Shown here: piece after piece, positions 1 through 11,951 of the stretch
Layout of the letters: the number at the start of each line of letters is the position of its first letter
Position numbering within the stretch: position 1 is the first letter of the stretch
DNA from: Hygrocybe punicea
Taxonomy: Eukaryota; Basidiomycota; Agaricomycetes; Agaricales; Hygrophoraceae
Length of the DNA: 64,000 nucleotides
Assembly (NCBI GenBank): GCA_963556145.1
Contig: OY744461.1
Location: forward strand, 2,170,001 to 2,234,000
Direction of reading: 5' to 3'
Position numbers and translations under genes: made by a program
The notes under the pieces: generated by a model
What the model saw: the letters and a program-made list of their open reading frames with translations, nothing else
Told to the model about the DNA's origin: nothing
The model's database searches: none

Positions 1-309
1 CATGACTTTTTTTGAAAAAATAAATCTTTTAAAGAACGAAGGACCATAATCGTGTGAAAGTTTCTATATATGGTAGCACTGTGAACTGGACAGTGAATGT
101 GAACTCTTTCCCATCGTTGTGGTTACTGTAGCCCCCTGTATACAATGTCAATAAAAGAATTGCTGAACATGTACAGCCCTCGTTGATATCCTCTTTGTCG
201 TCCAACATTGACTCGAGTAAAAGCTTACCAGTGTTACCATATATAGAAACTTTCTCACGATTATGGTCCTTTGTTCTTTGAAAGATTTATTTTTTCAAAA
301 AATGTCATG
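1..309. repeat. Hairpin MITE-like inverted repeat, left end cut by window
   Basis: Bases 1-82 and about 227-308 are inverted copies of each other with few mismatches, separated by a loop of about 145 bp. There is no coding potential. The arms begin at the first base of the window, so the outer end and any target duplication on the left cannot be seen. The size and fold-back structure fit a miniature inverted-repeat element; the superfamily is unknown. Confidence 0.75.
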
Positions 310-327
310 CATTTTGAAAACAGCAAT

Positions 328-634
328 AAGTCATTTCAACTTGTACAATGAATATCTTTACAAGAAATGCTTGGATTGACATGTTGTAGAGAGAAGGTTG
401 TTCTATTTTTCAAGGGCTACAAGGACCCATACCGTCTTTTTCTGTATTTTGGACTTATGTGGATTATTTTAAACAGAGGTCATTGTCATGTAATTCTCAT
501 TCAAATTTTCAAAATACAGAAAAATGTGGTATGGGCCCTTGTAGCCCTTGAAAAATAGAATAACTTTCTCTCTACAACCATGTCAATCCAAGCATTTCTT
601 GTAAGGATATTCATTGTACAAGTTGAAATGACTT
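328..634. repeat. Second hairpin MITE-like inverted repeat
   Basis: The arm at 328-457 is the reverse complement of 505-634 with a few mismatches, leaving a loop under 50 bp. The sequence is unrelated to the neighbouring hairpin at 1-309, only 18 bp away. No convincing target duplication was identified. The small ORF running through it (367-558) is a by-product of the fold-back and is not called as a gene. Confidence 0.75.
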
Positions 635-639
635 AAATC

Positions 640-3600
640 AACAATTCACCTATAACTCTCTACATACCAGATATTTTAAAAATGTAAATACAGAGAAAGA
701 TAGCACTTAGAACACAGACAAACTTTCCCTCTCAGACTATGTAATTTGCTGAAGTATTTCATGAGTTATCATTTTCACTAGGGTCTTCTTCTTCAAAATA
801 TTTGTTTTTCAAATGTAATAATACTTTGATTCATCTTACAGTAAGCTGCAACTATTCTCTCCAAACTATACAGTACTTTGCTGTAGATACAGTAAAAGTA
901 GTTAAACCAAAGGCTTGAAAGGGTATCAGTAACATTTTCCTTCATACTTTCAGCTGAATTTGAGCACAAGTATGGTAGTTTATTTCTGAATACTGTTACA
1001 ATAGTACCATGTATAAAGTTATGGTAACAATATTTAGTATACTTGTCAAGTACTTTCATGTGACATGGTATTCTATTGTGCACCCTGTGTCAGTCCCGCT
1101 TTCCATAGAAATCTACCATTGGCAGGCTATCCCGGGCCTCTAGGTCCAAACCCACGACATCCTTTGAGGCCCTCAAATCCGCAAAAATCCGGACAGACAT
1201 CTGGGCAGCTTCAATCACGGATTGTGCAATGGCCTGCTCGGAGGAAACGTCAGATTAACTTTCAGGATAACTGTCTATGTAGGGAAAGATCAAGGGTTGT
1301 GAGACGCCCATTTTCGTTCGCAGCTGGCAATGGACAGCATACCTTCCGACTCAACTTCACGTTCCAATCTCTGCTCGGCCTATCCATCTGAGACACGACG
1401 TGTAATTTGAATAAACTCGATTCATACCAAAAAAAAACGCATTGTCGACTCGTAAAGTTTCAAAGAAAAGTTAGGTTTGAGCGTGTCAGCGAATTCGAAA
1501 CGTTGACGTAAAATAATGTGCCCGAATGGAGAGGCCAGACCGATCAGAAGACACCCACGGCTATTGTTCAGGCAAGTCTGTCCCTACGCAATGGAGAATT
1601 CACCAAAAGGACAGGGAATAATCACGCTCGTGATCATCAGGGACGCGAACCTAGATTATCTCCCTTGCCGTGTGAGGCGGAAGCAAATTGCCGAACACTA
1701 CTCAGGGGATTTGTCTGGGGGCTGTGACGAAATTTCATGCCCTCGGGGAGGCGTGTGTGAGCCTACATCTTGAACAGATATTATAATAGGAATATTCGGA
1801 CCGGCTGAGGTGTCGGTCATTGCACTCTCCGGAATAATCCCATAACAAACTCTCAGAAACGAAGAGGAGATAACCCTATCTACGTCCATGCCAGTGTGAA
1901 TGACGGGTTTATTGAGAGCTGACATACATACCTTATTAATAAGGACCATGCGATAAGATAAAACGTTGCCGGCGGACGACTTGGATGGTTGAGGGGCCGA
2001 AGATGGAGAACAGGTGCTAGCAAAAGATCCAGGTTTTGTAGAACAGGAATTTGGTCTGCTGCACTACTTTTTGACACTGAGAGGGAAATGTGTGCCGCGG
2101 CGTTCTCCACATTGATGGAGGCGAAATCTACATTCGAACGATGCCTCATCTGAATTCAGGATCAGGTTTAAAGCATGAAGGTCCGCCTTATGGCCGGCCT
2201 ATCACAAGCTCATACTCCGCTAGACTCAGGCACAAATTCAGCAGTACGACTGAGAGGGAAATCAAAATGAACAACAAAAATATATTCCCCCGTTAGCGTC
2301 GGGCGCAGAGATTAAGCACCTATAGGGAAGAGTTCGCAAGACATAAGAAAGACAATAACCAAAGCGATAACACTGTGGGATACTTTCGACGGCGCCGCAT
2401 CTGACGCTCTGACGATGACACGCAAGTAAGTAGTCCTTTCATTTCATATCGGAGACATCGCCACCTATCCAGATCATGAACGCATGACATTCGGATTCTG
2501 GGAGGCCACAGAATGAAATGAAAACAATCCTGGTACACGGAACACGATGGACAAAATGGTGATAAATACCGGACGGGTTGTCACTTGGCAACCGGGAAGC
2601 GATCCGTTCCTCTGCGGCCAACGAAGGCCGGACTTGAATTCATCTTCAATACCAACAGAATAACTAGGAAGACAATGCTGAGAAGACAATGTAGAATGGA
2701 GGACAAGTAGTACCTGCGATAGGAACAGAAAGTCAGAGCCTAATAGAAAAATACATTTGGGGGAATATTACCAACGACGCTCAACTTAAGCTTCGGAAAT
2801 GAAGCGGCGAGCTGGATGAACAGGTGACTTCGGCTACAAAAAGCAGTGTCAAAGGGAAGTGACATACTTACAGAGAATCGTAGAATCTCGGTATTAACAA
2901 AGGAACACTATACGGACCATCCGTGGAACTACAACTGCCCGGTCCGACTGCTAGCCGGAGGCTAGCATTGGTGGTGATGGGAAAGGATTGTCTGGCCACA
3001 TGTACATGGAATAACCAGCCGTGGGCGGGCGGGAGTTGAGTGCATTCCAGGGCTGTTTACGCAAGCTTGGATTGCACACACCAGCCAAATATTGCCACAT
3101 ACAACCTCGGGCCTGAATCTGGGATCCCCTTCACCTCAACTGCGAACGTCCTTGAAAACAGGTTCGGGTATGGAAGATGGTTCTCTTTCAAGGCCAAAAA
3201 ATACCGCTTATCTTTCGCTCTTTGTTTCCTTAAGCGGATCCGCCATATCTCGCTCGACCGATGATACTTTTCACCGACTGCTCGTTGGTCCGGGGAATTG
3301 CCGTGCTAGACAGGTGCTGGATGTATCTGACGCGGCCGATCCAATTGTCTGCCCAGCGAGTGGTGCCTTGTCCATCTAGCAAACGGGCTCACATATCTTC
3401 TTCACACCACCAGGTAGGTATTGTAACCGGCTAGTCTCTGTACATTTCCCTGATCGCTGTGGGAACGCTCAGAATCGCGGCGGCCTCGATTCCAAGTCTA
3501 TCGTGCTTGATCGCGTTCAACTACTGTAAATTACTCCAGCGCGAGGCACTCGCGACTGCGGCCAAATTATTCTTTCGCAACAGCGTGGATTCGTCACCAA

Positions 3601-6230
3601 GGAATTCTGAATCGAATGCCGGTGGGCAAAGCTGAATTCTACTAGCATGTACGTACATAAACCATACTCCTAGTGGAGCCTCAACTTCGGTAGGAGATCA
3701 TGGTGGATTTTAACATGCGTGCAACATGAGTTGAGTCGCGTGGCGCTTGAGGAGATCCTGTCGTGTTCGGAATAAAAAGCGAGTTTTTTGCCGGTGTAGC
3801 ATTGTTAGTTCAAATGTCTAGGCCTTTGAGTACGTAGAGAACACAAGCCACGCTGCAACTTAGACAAACACACCTTTGGTCGTTTACCTCAACGCTCAGG
3901 CCCACCATCGAATCCTGCGCTAGCCTTATGATCCGATTTGAGGCGAACAGGGATCCTTTGAGAGATCCACGAGGACGTCGAGCAATGGCCAGCCAGGAAA
4001 AACCTCTCTGCAAACGCTGAAAATGGGTAGTTACTATGCACCGGACATGATCCTCTGGAACTTCTCGGTCCGTAGTTCGTTGATGCGATTGGCTGGGAAT
4101 ACTTTACATTTTTCCGGGCGTCATTTCACGATATTTGTCGACAGGAGTCACTGTGACAATTGGAGTTATGAGATGAATTATTGGCGGTGCCTGGGATGGC
4201 GTTGATGATTCCCCGAGCTCGAGTTCATCGAAAGAACACCACTGGGATTCCAGGGGGGATTAAGCATGCAGTATCTCTGACTCGACGCGTCGCCACGGTC
4301 ACGACATGTGAATCAATATCCTGCACGCTCTCGAAGTTCTCATGTGCACGCGACGCCCGTCTCGAGGTTATCGCCATATGAAAAGCATAATCCGCACAAC
4401 TGGGAGCGAATTTCCGGCTACGTGGTCCGCTAAATGGCCAACGTGCGTCTGCTTCTCATTTCCGTCTGTTTGAGGTTGAGTCACCGGTCAGGCTTCCTTA
4501 GATAAATTTTGTTGCAAGAACTGGTCGGGATCCCTCGCTGGCGACGCAAATGAGACGTGACGCGCCTTAACAGTTCAAGTCATTAGGAATAGTGATTCTA
4601 CTTGACTCGTTAGTGTTCTCATCTTTTCACTAGTGACTCGTTGGTCGTTAAATCTGCGTCAGTAATACTCGGTATTGATTGCCCCATTGTTTCTGACTCT
4701 GCGTAGTCACGGACGCGTTCGAGGCTTTCTATCACATACGATCGTCATCCCTGAACGGCTGCAGTTAGAATAGTGCTTCCATTGTTCCTCACTGAAGTCA
4801 CACCTGTGGGCCTGCACATTGTCCAACAGTGGTACTAACATTGCATCATCGCGGTTGTACTCTAACAGGTATCTTGTCCGCGGGTGCTTGTCCTGATCGA
4901 TCTCAGCTTCAGTGAGACTCGACTTATCTAGTTCTCTTTAATTAAGATTGCTCATCCCCTGCAGGTTTATCTAGTCAATTGTTCTGTTGTCAAGGGGCTT
5001 TCACATCGACCGAGTCGGTTTTATCTTCCGCGCGACTCCCACCGCGACAGAGTTTATCCTGCCATTGTTGCCTATACCTGCGCCTTCGCTCTCACTCATG
5101 AAATGAGTCTGCCGCTATCGAGTCAGCGCATCGGCACAGTATTTGGCTGCGAATTTCGATGTGCAAAGGTGTAATTTGCGCTTTGAGAGATTGATCTCGT
5201 CTTGTGGTGATCGCTGAGCTTGAGAAAAGTAAGATCGATCTTGCCTTTGCCTTGTCCGGCAATCTCGTCTGACTCGATAATCCAATTCAGGTCGACAATG
5301 GCCCACCCTAACCCTAGGATCAGTGTCGCCAACATTCTCTGTCTTCATCGAAGAAGAGCTGTATTACTCGACTTTCTCAGCAAATTGTGTCACAAACCAT
5401 CAACCATCAACTCTGCAAGCCAGGGACAAGTTCGGCCGACTATGCCGGGCCTCGGTAAAATCGAATTGTCATAGCGTTCACGTGTCCTGCGCGCTGATCT
5501 TGCTCCATCACACTGGTGTCTTAGATCATAATTTCACCGTCAAATGGACTCGGAGCATACTGTGGATAGATCATAAGATAAATAAAATTTTGGTCAGGAC
5601 GAATAGCGAGAAGATATGAATGAGTCAAATCGCCGTCGGTAAGATAATCGTGTCAGAATGAACAATCGCGATGTGAGGAACACAGCCACATGAGCTGAGA
5701 TCAGTGATTGCCTTTCCTGCAGTTTTGTCCGGGACGAGTGGACGGGTCTTGGTTGCCAAAACCAGTATCCTCAAGACAAATCAGCACACGATTGCAAGCG
5801 CAATAAAATGCCGCTCGAATGTCGGGCGGACCATCATCGTTCACGTCGAAAATGCAGGCCATCACCTGGCACCGACGGTGCACGAGCCGTCACCCATCGA
5901 GCAGGATTAACGTCGACAACCACGTCCGCGGTGCAAAAGGCAGTGATCCAGAAGGGTTGATGTTACGTGGGGTCACGGTGAGTTATGAAAAAGATAAGAG
6001 AATTGGGCATTGACGGAAACAATAATAAGGTTCTTCAGGAACCCACCAACCTGGCCTCGAGACAATAGCCCAGTCCGTTGTTTGGCGAGCCAATGGAAAT
6101 AGGTCAGCCCCGATCTGGTCCATGTCTCCTCTTAGGTGCAGACAATGAATGGGTTAGGCTGTCCCCCCTTACGAAATCAGGACTCGTGCACCACTCGGCG
6201 GAACCTTTCCACGAGCCCCCAGAGCCTGCT
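640..6230. other. Long region without a confident gene
   Basis: 640-1080 is AT-rich with nothing recognisable. From about 1090 composition changes to CpG-retaining, roughly balanced DNA like the host genes further right. Many short ORFs exist but none matches a known family. Canonical intron-like pieces occur on the minus strand between 3060 and 1690 (for example a GTAAGT...TTTTGTAG pair near 2840-2880), and short hydrophobic segments appear there, so a poorly conserved multi-exon gene is possible. I could not build one consistent model. The stretch may also be the long upstream region of the HMG-box gene. Confidence 0.4.
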
Positions 6231-6233
6231 ACA

Positions 6234-6240
6234 CTATAAA
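6234..6240 (+). promoter_or_regulatory. Putative TATA box of the HMG-box gene
   Basis: CTATAAA lies about 265 bp upstream of the HMG-box start codon. It is followed by a strong C/T-rich tract (about 6350-6450), the usual arrangement of fungal core promoters, which places transcription initiation near the end of the pyrimidine tract. Assigned by motif and position only. Confidence 0.5.
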
Positions 6241-6501
6241 GCTGACGCCCTGGTATTGTTTCTTTCGTGCCCCGCTTGTGCAATTGTTCTACCCGATTGC
6301 GCTGCACTCCCGAGACAAAGAAAACGCCCAGCAACCCTCCTTCAAGCGACGCTTTATTCTCCTCCTCTTCCTCCATCCTCTTCACGACACCTCCCATTCT
6401 TTCGCTTCCCATTATCCATTATCCATTATCCTCCATCCACCGCTTACGATCGAGCTTGCTCACCCGCATTTCTCATTGTCCGCTCTATCTAAAGAACAAT
6501 C

Positions 6502-8140
6502 ATGCCCGCCCAACGCACTCGCGATACCCCTTCCTATTGTCAGTCGTTCTCCCCTTATCGCCAAATCCATCGCTCACATCTCTCCCATCTAGCACTCGAA
6601 GTGATCACAGACGGACCACAAAACCCAACCTTATCCATCATATCCCCTACGCCACGCGCTTTCACCTTCCCTATCAACCACAGCGTTACCGACAGTCCTT
6701 TCTCCTCACCGTCCAGTTCTCCCTTCGATCCTGATTTGCGTCCACTCGCTATAACATGTACTCCACCAGCCACACTCATTCGCACTCACTCCCCCATCAC
6801 GTCCACCGAGTCTGCTTCCCCGTCAGCAGTATTCCCCCAGAAGCGACGCAAGTCCTCTTGCAGTGCTGATGTCGAACGCAGGCCAAAAAAGGGCGACGAG
6901 GACTACGTCAAGAGACCCGAGAACGCCTTCATCCTTTTCCGCCGCAAGTGCTGTGAAGATCGCCAACAAGCAGCCGAGGCAGTCGAAGGTCTCGGTAGGA
7001 AGCAGCGACAGGCAGATCTTTCCAAGACGATCAGCCAGCAGTGGAAGGGCTTGTCCCCCGAGGAGCGCCAGTACTGGGAGGAGCTCGCCAAGGAGAAGAA
7101 GAAAGAACACGAGCAGATGTACCCCAATTACGTTTATCGCCCACAGCGATCCAAGGATAAGGACGGTCGGTCCAAGAATAGGAAAAACAAGGGAGTTCGG
7201 GGCGAGTATGAGCATGAGACGGATTCGGAAAGCCTTTCATTTGTTTTACCGTTTCCTAATACCCCCTTTACTCGTCGCCACGGTCGTTCCGCGTCAGCGC
7301 CGACCCCTCCCTTGCCTTATCAATCCATTCAGCTCCCGAATGTCTACATGCCATCTTGCCCGGCGTCACCTTCTCTTCTTCCAATGATCCGCCGGCGGGC
7401 TTCGCATCCACATCACCCGCATGCGTCTATCGCTCATTTCGATTATCTCCCAAATAACCTTATGCCCCCATCTTTTGGTCAGGTCGGTGAATTTGAAGCG
7501 AGTCTTCAGGTATGCTTCAAACTTTTGGACTTGTCAACGATTAATGTTTTTTCGATGCTAGTCGACCGAATTTTACCCAGAAATGTTCATGAACAACAGG
7601 AGCTTGCCGTCGCAGCCCCTGAATTTGAGTCAAGATCAGTCGTTACTCCTCCCATCGCATCAAATCGTCTCGCCTTCGTCGTCTATCGGAACTGGTTCCC
7701 CTACTCCTTCGTCTCCCGGCTCTGGACCGTTCACGCCAACGCAAGCCATGTTATCCTCCTTTTCGCAACTTTGCGCTTCCGATTTCGGCCAGCTCCCTAA
7801 CGTCGACTGCTTCCAGGCACCTCAGACGCAAATCGACACGGAACTGCAGTCGGAACTCCAGTTGCAGCAGGACCTTTATTCGTCCTTCTCTTGGGAGAAC
7901 AACTCCATTTGGCCGAGCGGTGGGGAGATGCTTCTCGGCGACGATTTCGATCTCGGTTCGATTCCGCCCATTGAACTTGGGCTGCCGAAATTTGGCGACG
8001 ACATGAACATGACGGCGACGCATTTGTCCTCCGAGGTCGCCCATGAATTCGCTCACGGGATGGAGATTGCGCCATATCACGACGGGAACCAGAACTTCGA
8101 CGGCATGTACGGATTTGATGAGATGATGCACGGTTTCTGA
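6502..8140 (+). CDS. HMG-box (MATA_HMG-type) transcription factor
   Basis: Two exons, 6502-7509 and 7562-8140, joined across a 52-bp GT-AG intron; the exons are in phase and give 528 residues. The HMG box spans about residues 134-212. It opens with the basidiomycete signature KRPENAFILFRR, continues through QADLSKTISQQWK, and ends in KEHEQMYPNYVYRPQR followed by a basic Lys/Arg stretch likely to act as a nuclear signal and minor-groove clamp. The flanks are Ser/Pro-rich (N-terminal half) and Gln/acidic (C-terminal end), typical of activation regions. The family binds DNA in the nucleus; basidiomycete members include regulators of mating and fruiting. I cannot assign a specific orthologue. The start is the first ATG after a CT-rich leader with an in-frame box downstream. 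The gene is intact and retains CpG, unlike the transposons to its right. Confidence 0.9.
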
Positions 8141-8328
8141 GCGATTGATGCACGCCGGACGTCATTGATTCGGTTGGTGCATTGATTGAGTGCATCAATG
8201 TCGTGGACTTGGTTGTATTCTGCGCTCTCCTCGGTGAAGCGCTGTATTTGTTTATTCGCCCTCTTCGGCCCCCCACTGTAGTCATAGTCGCCATTCATTC
8301 TTGCTCCCCACATTCACCCACGCCCACT

Positions 8329-8371
8329 AGGATGGTCTAGACGATCATTCCCGATGGTCTCGAAGACCATC
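8329..8371. other. Short triple palindrome downstream of HMG gene
   Basis: GATGGTCT occurs at 8331-8338 and again at 8353-8360, and its reverse complement AGACCATC follows at 8364-8371. The last two form an 8-bp stem with a 3-base loop. It lies about 190 bp after the stop codon, so it could fold in the 3' UTR. Function unknown. Confidence 0.4.
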
Positions 8372-8379
8372 CTCGTTAT

Positions 8380-10580
8380 ATCATCTCACGCGCGACACGC
8401 TGATTCATTTGATTCATGACTGCTCATTCCTTTGACGACTCGACTTCATACCACTCTCTCCGATTTATACCCAAATCCTTCTAACCGTTATTGTGTTTGC
8501 CATATTTTGTGCATATTCACTAACGTATTTTTCCATCACGCAATCACGTTTTGCTATCAGCCTTGTATGTAGCGATCCAGTGGTATTTTGTATTTCATGT
8601 TACCCCCAGATACTGGCAAATGAGGGAAGACTTCAACGTCTCCAAATAAAACGGCCGAAATAAAACTGTCGAAAGGAACACGACGCACGACTTACGTTTT
8701 ACGTCTTATTGTGCCAGTGGGCGGAAATGAATACCTTTTTTTAGCTAGCAGCATGGGAATATCCGTGTCATCAATCAACACCATCCAGGGTTGACCAACC
8801 CTTTTAGGGTCTCACAAGCCCCCACCCGTCAGGAGTGATCGCACCTGCCAGAGTCGTCGATTATCAGCCTCCGTCCCCGCATGTTGCTGAAGCACAACCC
8901 TTATACCTTGGCGCCGGTGACACCGTGGACTGCCACCTGGTGCAGGGTCGGCGGCGTTACTGGGACACGCAGTGTTTCAACCATGACATGAGACAGGTTG
9001 GAGGGTGATGTACCGGATAAGAGGCCTGGTAGGACCTAGCCCATCATGGGGAAGTGAAGTTTGTTCTGATACGCCAGGAAGAACATTGGAAATGAATAAT
9101 TCAGTACCCAAAAGAATAGAGAAACTCGTGATGAGGACGTGGACTCGCATTCCTTCCGGTAAGTTAATATTAGTAATCGCCGAGTTTGAGATGGTTTGGT
9201 AGATCTAACAAGTAAAGGCGGAAGACGAGTAGATGGAGAGCAAAACCATGCAACCAATAAGAGGCTAAACGGATTCCCGTGAATACCCAATGTGCGGGGA
9301 ACCGAAGGTGTAATTACCTTTGAGGGTCCTAAACGACAAGCACACAGCGTGATCATGAGATTGTGACTGACCGGATGGAAGCACTGATCGTTTAGCATTA
9401 CGACTGTCTTGCAACGGCAAAAGGATAGGAAATTAGCAGCACAGAACGGTGTGGTAGAGGGTACGTGGGGTACTGGCTTGAAGGATTGGATGGAAGCTCA
9501 GCTACTTCCAGCCAACTACTTGATTGATTGCCGCAGTCAAGTAATGGGCATAGAAGAACTAAAGTCGCTTCGCAGCCATCGAATCTGGTGGCGGCCGGGA
9601 TAGAAGACCTGTAGTAGTGGCGGCGGAAGCCCTGGTTGAATAGAATGAGATTGACAGTAAGCTGCAAGTGTCCTTCCAGAACAGACAGATGGCCAGTACA
9701 TCCAGGATCGATAGACAATGAAATTCCCGGCAAAAGTAGAAGCAGAATAAAATAGATCGACCGTCGGAACCGGGCAGAGCGTACATGTGAGGCAGCGAGA
9801 AAGGCTGAAGGGAGGAGGGGAAGAAGGGGGGGAAGAAGGGGATTAAAGCAACACCGCCTGAAGGGAGAAGGGCTTTATAGCATCCTACCTTAGGTTATCA
9901 AAACGCGTGGAACATGCGGCAAATGTGATTTATGAAATTGACGGCAATAGGCCTTGCATTCTAACAAAAGGAATAATTGATCAGTCGACACTGTCAGTAA
10001 ACGCCGAGTATGTCTCTCCCACGACACGACTTGTTGAGAGGTTGACAGGCATTCGCCATGCAAGCAATGTGGAGTGACTTTCCCAAGGGGAAGGGTTAAT
10101 GTTCAAGTATTCGTTGTCTCCGTATGCCAGCTTATTGTTATACGGACTTTGTCAATGTGCCTCCGGTATCACGAGAGGTATTATATCGTTAACGTTGCGG
10201 CCCACATGCGGAGCGCCACAAGGGTGCAAAGTGAACTTGATATCGGTACCCTTCGTAAGGGCGCGGGGGAGGTGAGCACGCCAACTCCCATCCCAAGGTA
10301 GACGTTACGAATAGGCGACCAATGATCCACCGGAGAGCTCTCGCGTTTTCAAGGAGAATCGGGGTGTCGCGGGAAGAATTTTGAGGTTTAGAGGACTCAG
10401 ATCTGAACGGCAGCTGAGATCTATCGCTGCCAGTGAGGACCTAAGACCAGCGACCGACTCCGAGTCGGAGGTTTGAGAAAAATACCTTTGGTCATGTGAC
10501 CACGTTCGTCACGTACAACCGTGACGGTGACATTTGTTCTGAATCATTTCAAGTTCGCCTATATTTTACGGGCTCTCGAT
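8380..10580. other. Intergenic region, no gene recognised
   Basis: About 2.2 kb between the HMG-box gene and BUB3. It includes a purine-rich G/A tract at about 9790-9850. Short ORFs on both strands (such as 9036-9398 minus) have no recognisable domain and no supporting intron structure. It presumably holds the 3' end of the HMG transcript and the BUB3 promoter. Confidence 0.5.
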
Positions 10581-10588
10581 TGTAAGCT

Positions 10589-11951
10589 ATGCATGGTAAC
10601 CTTCAATCTCTACACGCTCGGGGCCTGTTTGATGTTCCTTCAGATCAACTTGTGTCGGATCCGCCGTTTGACAGTATATCCTCCATCAAGTTTTCGCCCA
10701 CCAATCCTGATCATTTACTGGTCTCGTCTTGGGATGCGGTAAATTCATTTTCGACACCCTGGTTCACCTTCTGACGTCGTGTAATATCTGTAGACCGTTC
10801 GATTCTATGATATCGCAAAGAACGAACAGAAGTTGAAATTCGACCACAGGGCCGCTGTATTGGCTTGCTGTTTTTCCGACACACTACATGGTTACAGTGG
10901 TGGTCTTGATACCTCTATTCGCGAGTAAGATATCTCGCTTTTTGGTACTTTACAATAACTCCATTGATCTGCAGATTGGATCTGGAAACCGAAAAAATCC
11001 ATCATCTTGGGGAACACTCCGACTCCGTCTCTAGCATGAACTATTCGCAACAAACCCGTCCGTTTTTCAATCCTCGTTGTTGTTGTACGTCACTCAGTTG
11101 TATGATAGACTCCTTAATAACGGGTTCGTGGGATTGCACGCTGCGATTCTGGGATCCTCGCGCGTCATCTCCACAGCAGTCTTCGCATACTGTCCCGGAG
11201 CGTGTTTACCATATGGATCTAGTCAACAGCACTCTCGTAGTTGCTATGGCAAGCAGGCTTTTCCACATCTACGACATTCGAAAAATGGACCAGCCTGAAC
11301 AAACGAGAGAAAGTAGTCTCAAGTTTATGACCAGGTCGTTGGCCTGTATGGTGGACGGCGAGGGTGAGTCCTTTTCAGCGATAAATACCTTGTTTATTTT
11401 CACTTCGGTCACCGGATCTCGTATTGTAGGTTACGCGACGGCTTCGACAGAGGGTCGAATTGCCATCGAATACTTCGACCCTAGTCCTGTCGCTCAAAAA
11501 AAGAAATACGCTTTTAAATGTCACCGCCAAACTATCGAGGATGTGGATCACGTATGGCCCGTCAACGCCCTAGCTTTCCATCCGATGTATATTCTTCCCT
11601 ACATAATTTTCTCCCTTTGGTGACGATTATTGCTTGCAGCTACAACACATTCGCATCAGCGGGTTCGGACGGTACGCTTTCGATCTGGGACCATAAAGTG
11701 ACCAAACGGCTCCGTCAATATCCTAAATATAACAATTCTATCTCGTCAATCGCTTTCAATTGTGATGGAACGAAACTTGCCGCTGGTGTCAGCTATACGT
11801 GGGATGATGGTGAGGAAGGCTCAAAAACAGCGGAACGACCTGCCATCTCCGTGAAGAAATTGGGGGATGAAGTTAAAGTAAGTTCGATGTCCCACCCATC
11901 CAGTGAAGGTATTCAATGAATTTCTAGCCGAAGGGTTGGACTGAGAACTGA
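10589..11951 (+). CDS. BUB3: Spindle-checkpoint WD40 protein BUB3
   Basis: Seven exons: 10589-10738, 10794-10924, 10975-11057, 11109-11363, 11430-11586, 11640-11877 and 11928-11951. All phases agree and give 345 residues, the usual BUB3 length. WD40 blades are visible (SSWDATVRFYD, GLDTSIRELDLE, ITGSWDCTLRFWDPR, SAGSDGTLSIWD). BUB3-specific segments include STEGRIAIEYFDPS, KKKYAFKCHR and the C-terminal DEVKPKGW, which separate it from the related RAE1/GLE2. BUB3 brings BUB1 and MAD3/BUBR1 to kinetochores and is part of the mitotic checkpoint. Two introns are multiples of three (11058-11108 and 11364-11429) and would read through; both are called introns because removing them restores the exact blade spacing of BUB3. 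The first starts GTCCGT, a weak donor. The gene is intact. Confidence 0.95.

Noticed and set aside
1065..5910. Short ORFs on both strands as separate genes
   Set aside because: None exceeds about 100 codons, none matches a family, and apparent introns did not give one consistent protein; reported only as an unresolved region.
9036..9786. Minus-strand ORFs of 75-120 codons between the two host genes
   Set aside because: No domain, no plausible promoter or intron pattern, and composition like neighbouring intergenic DNA.
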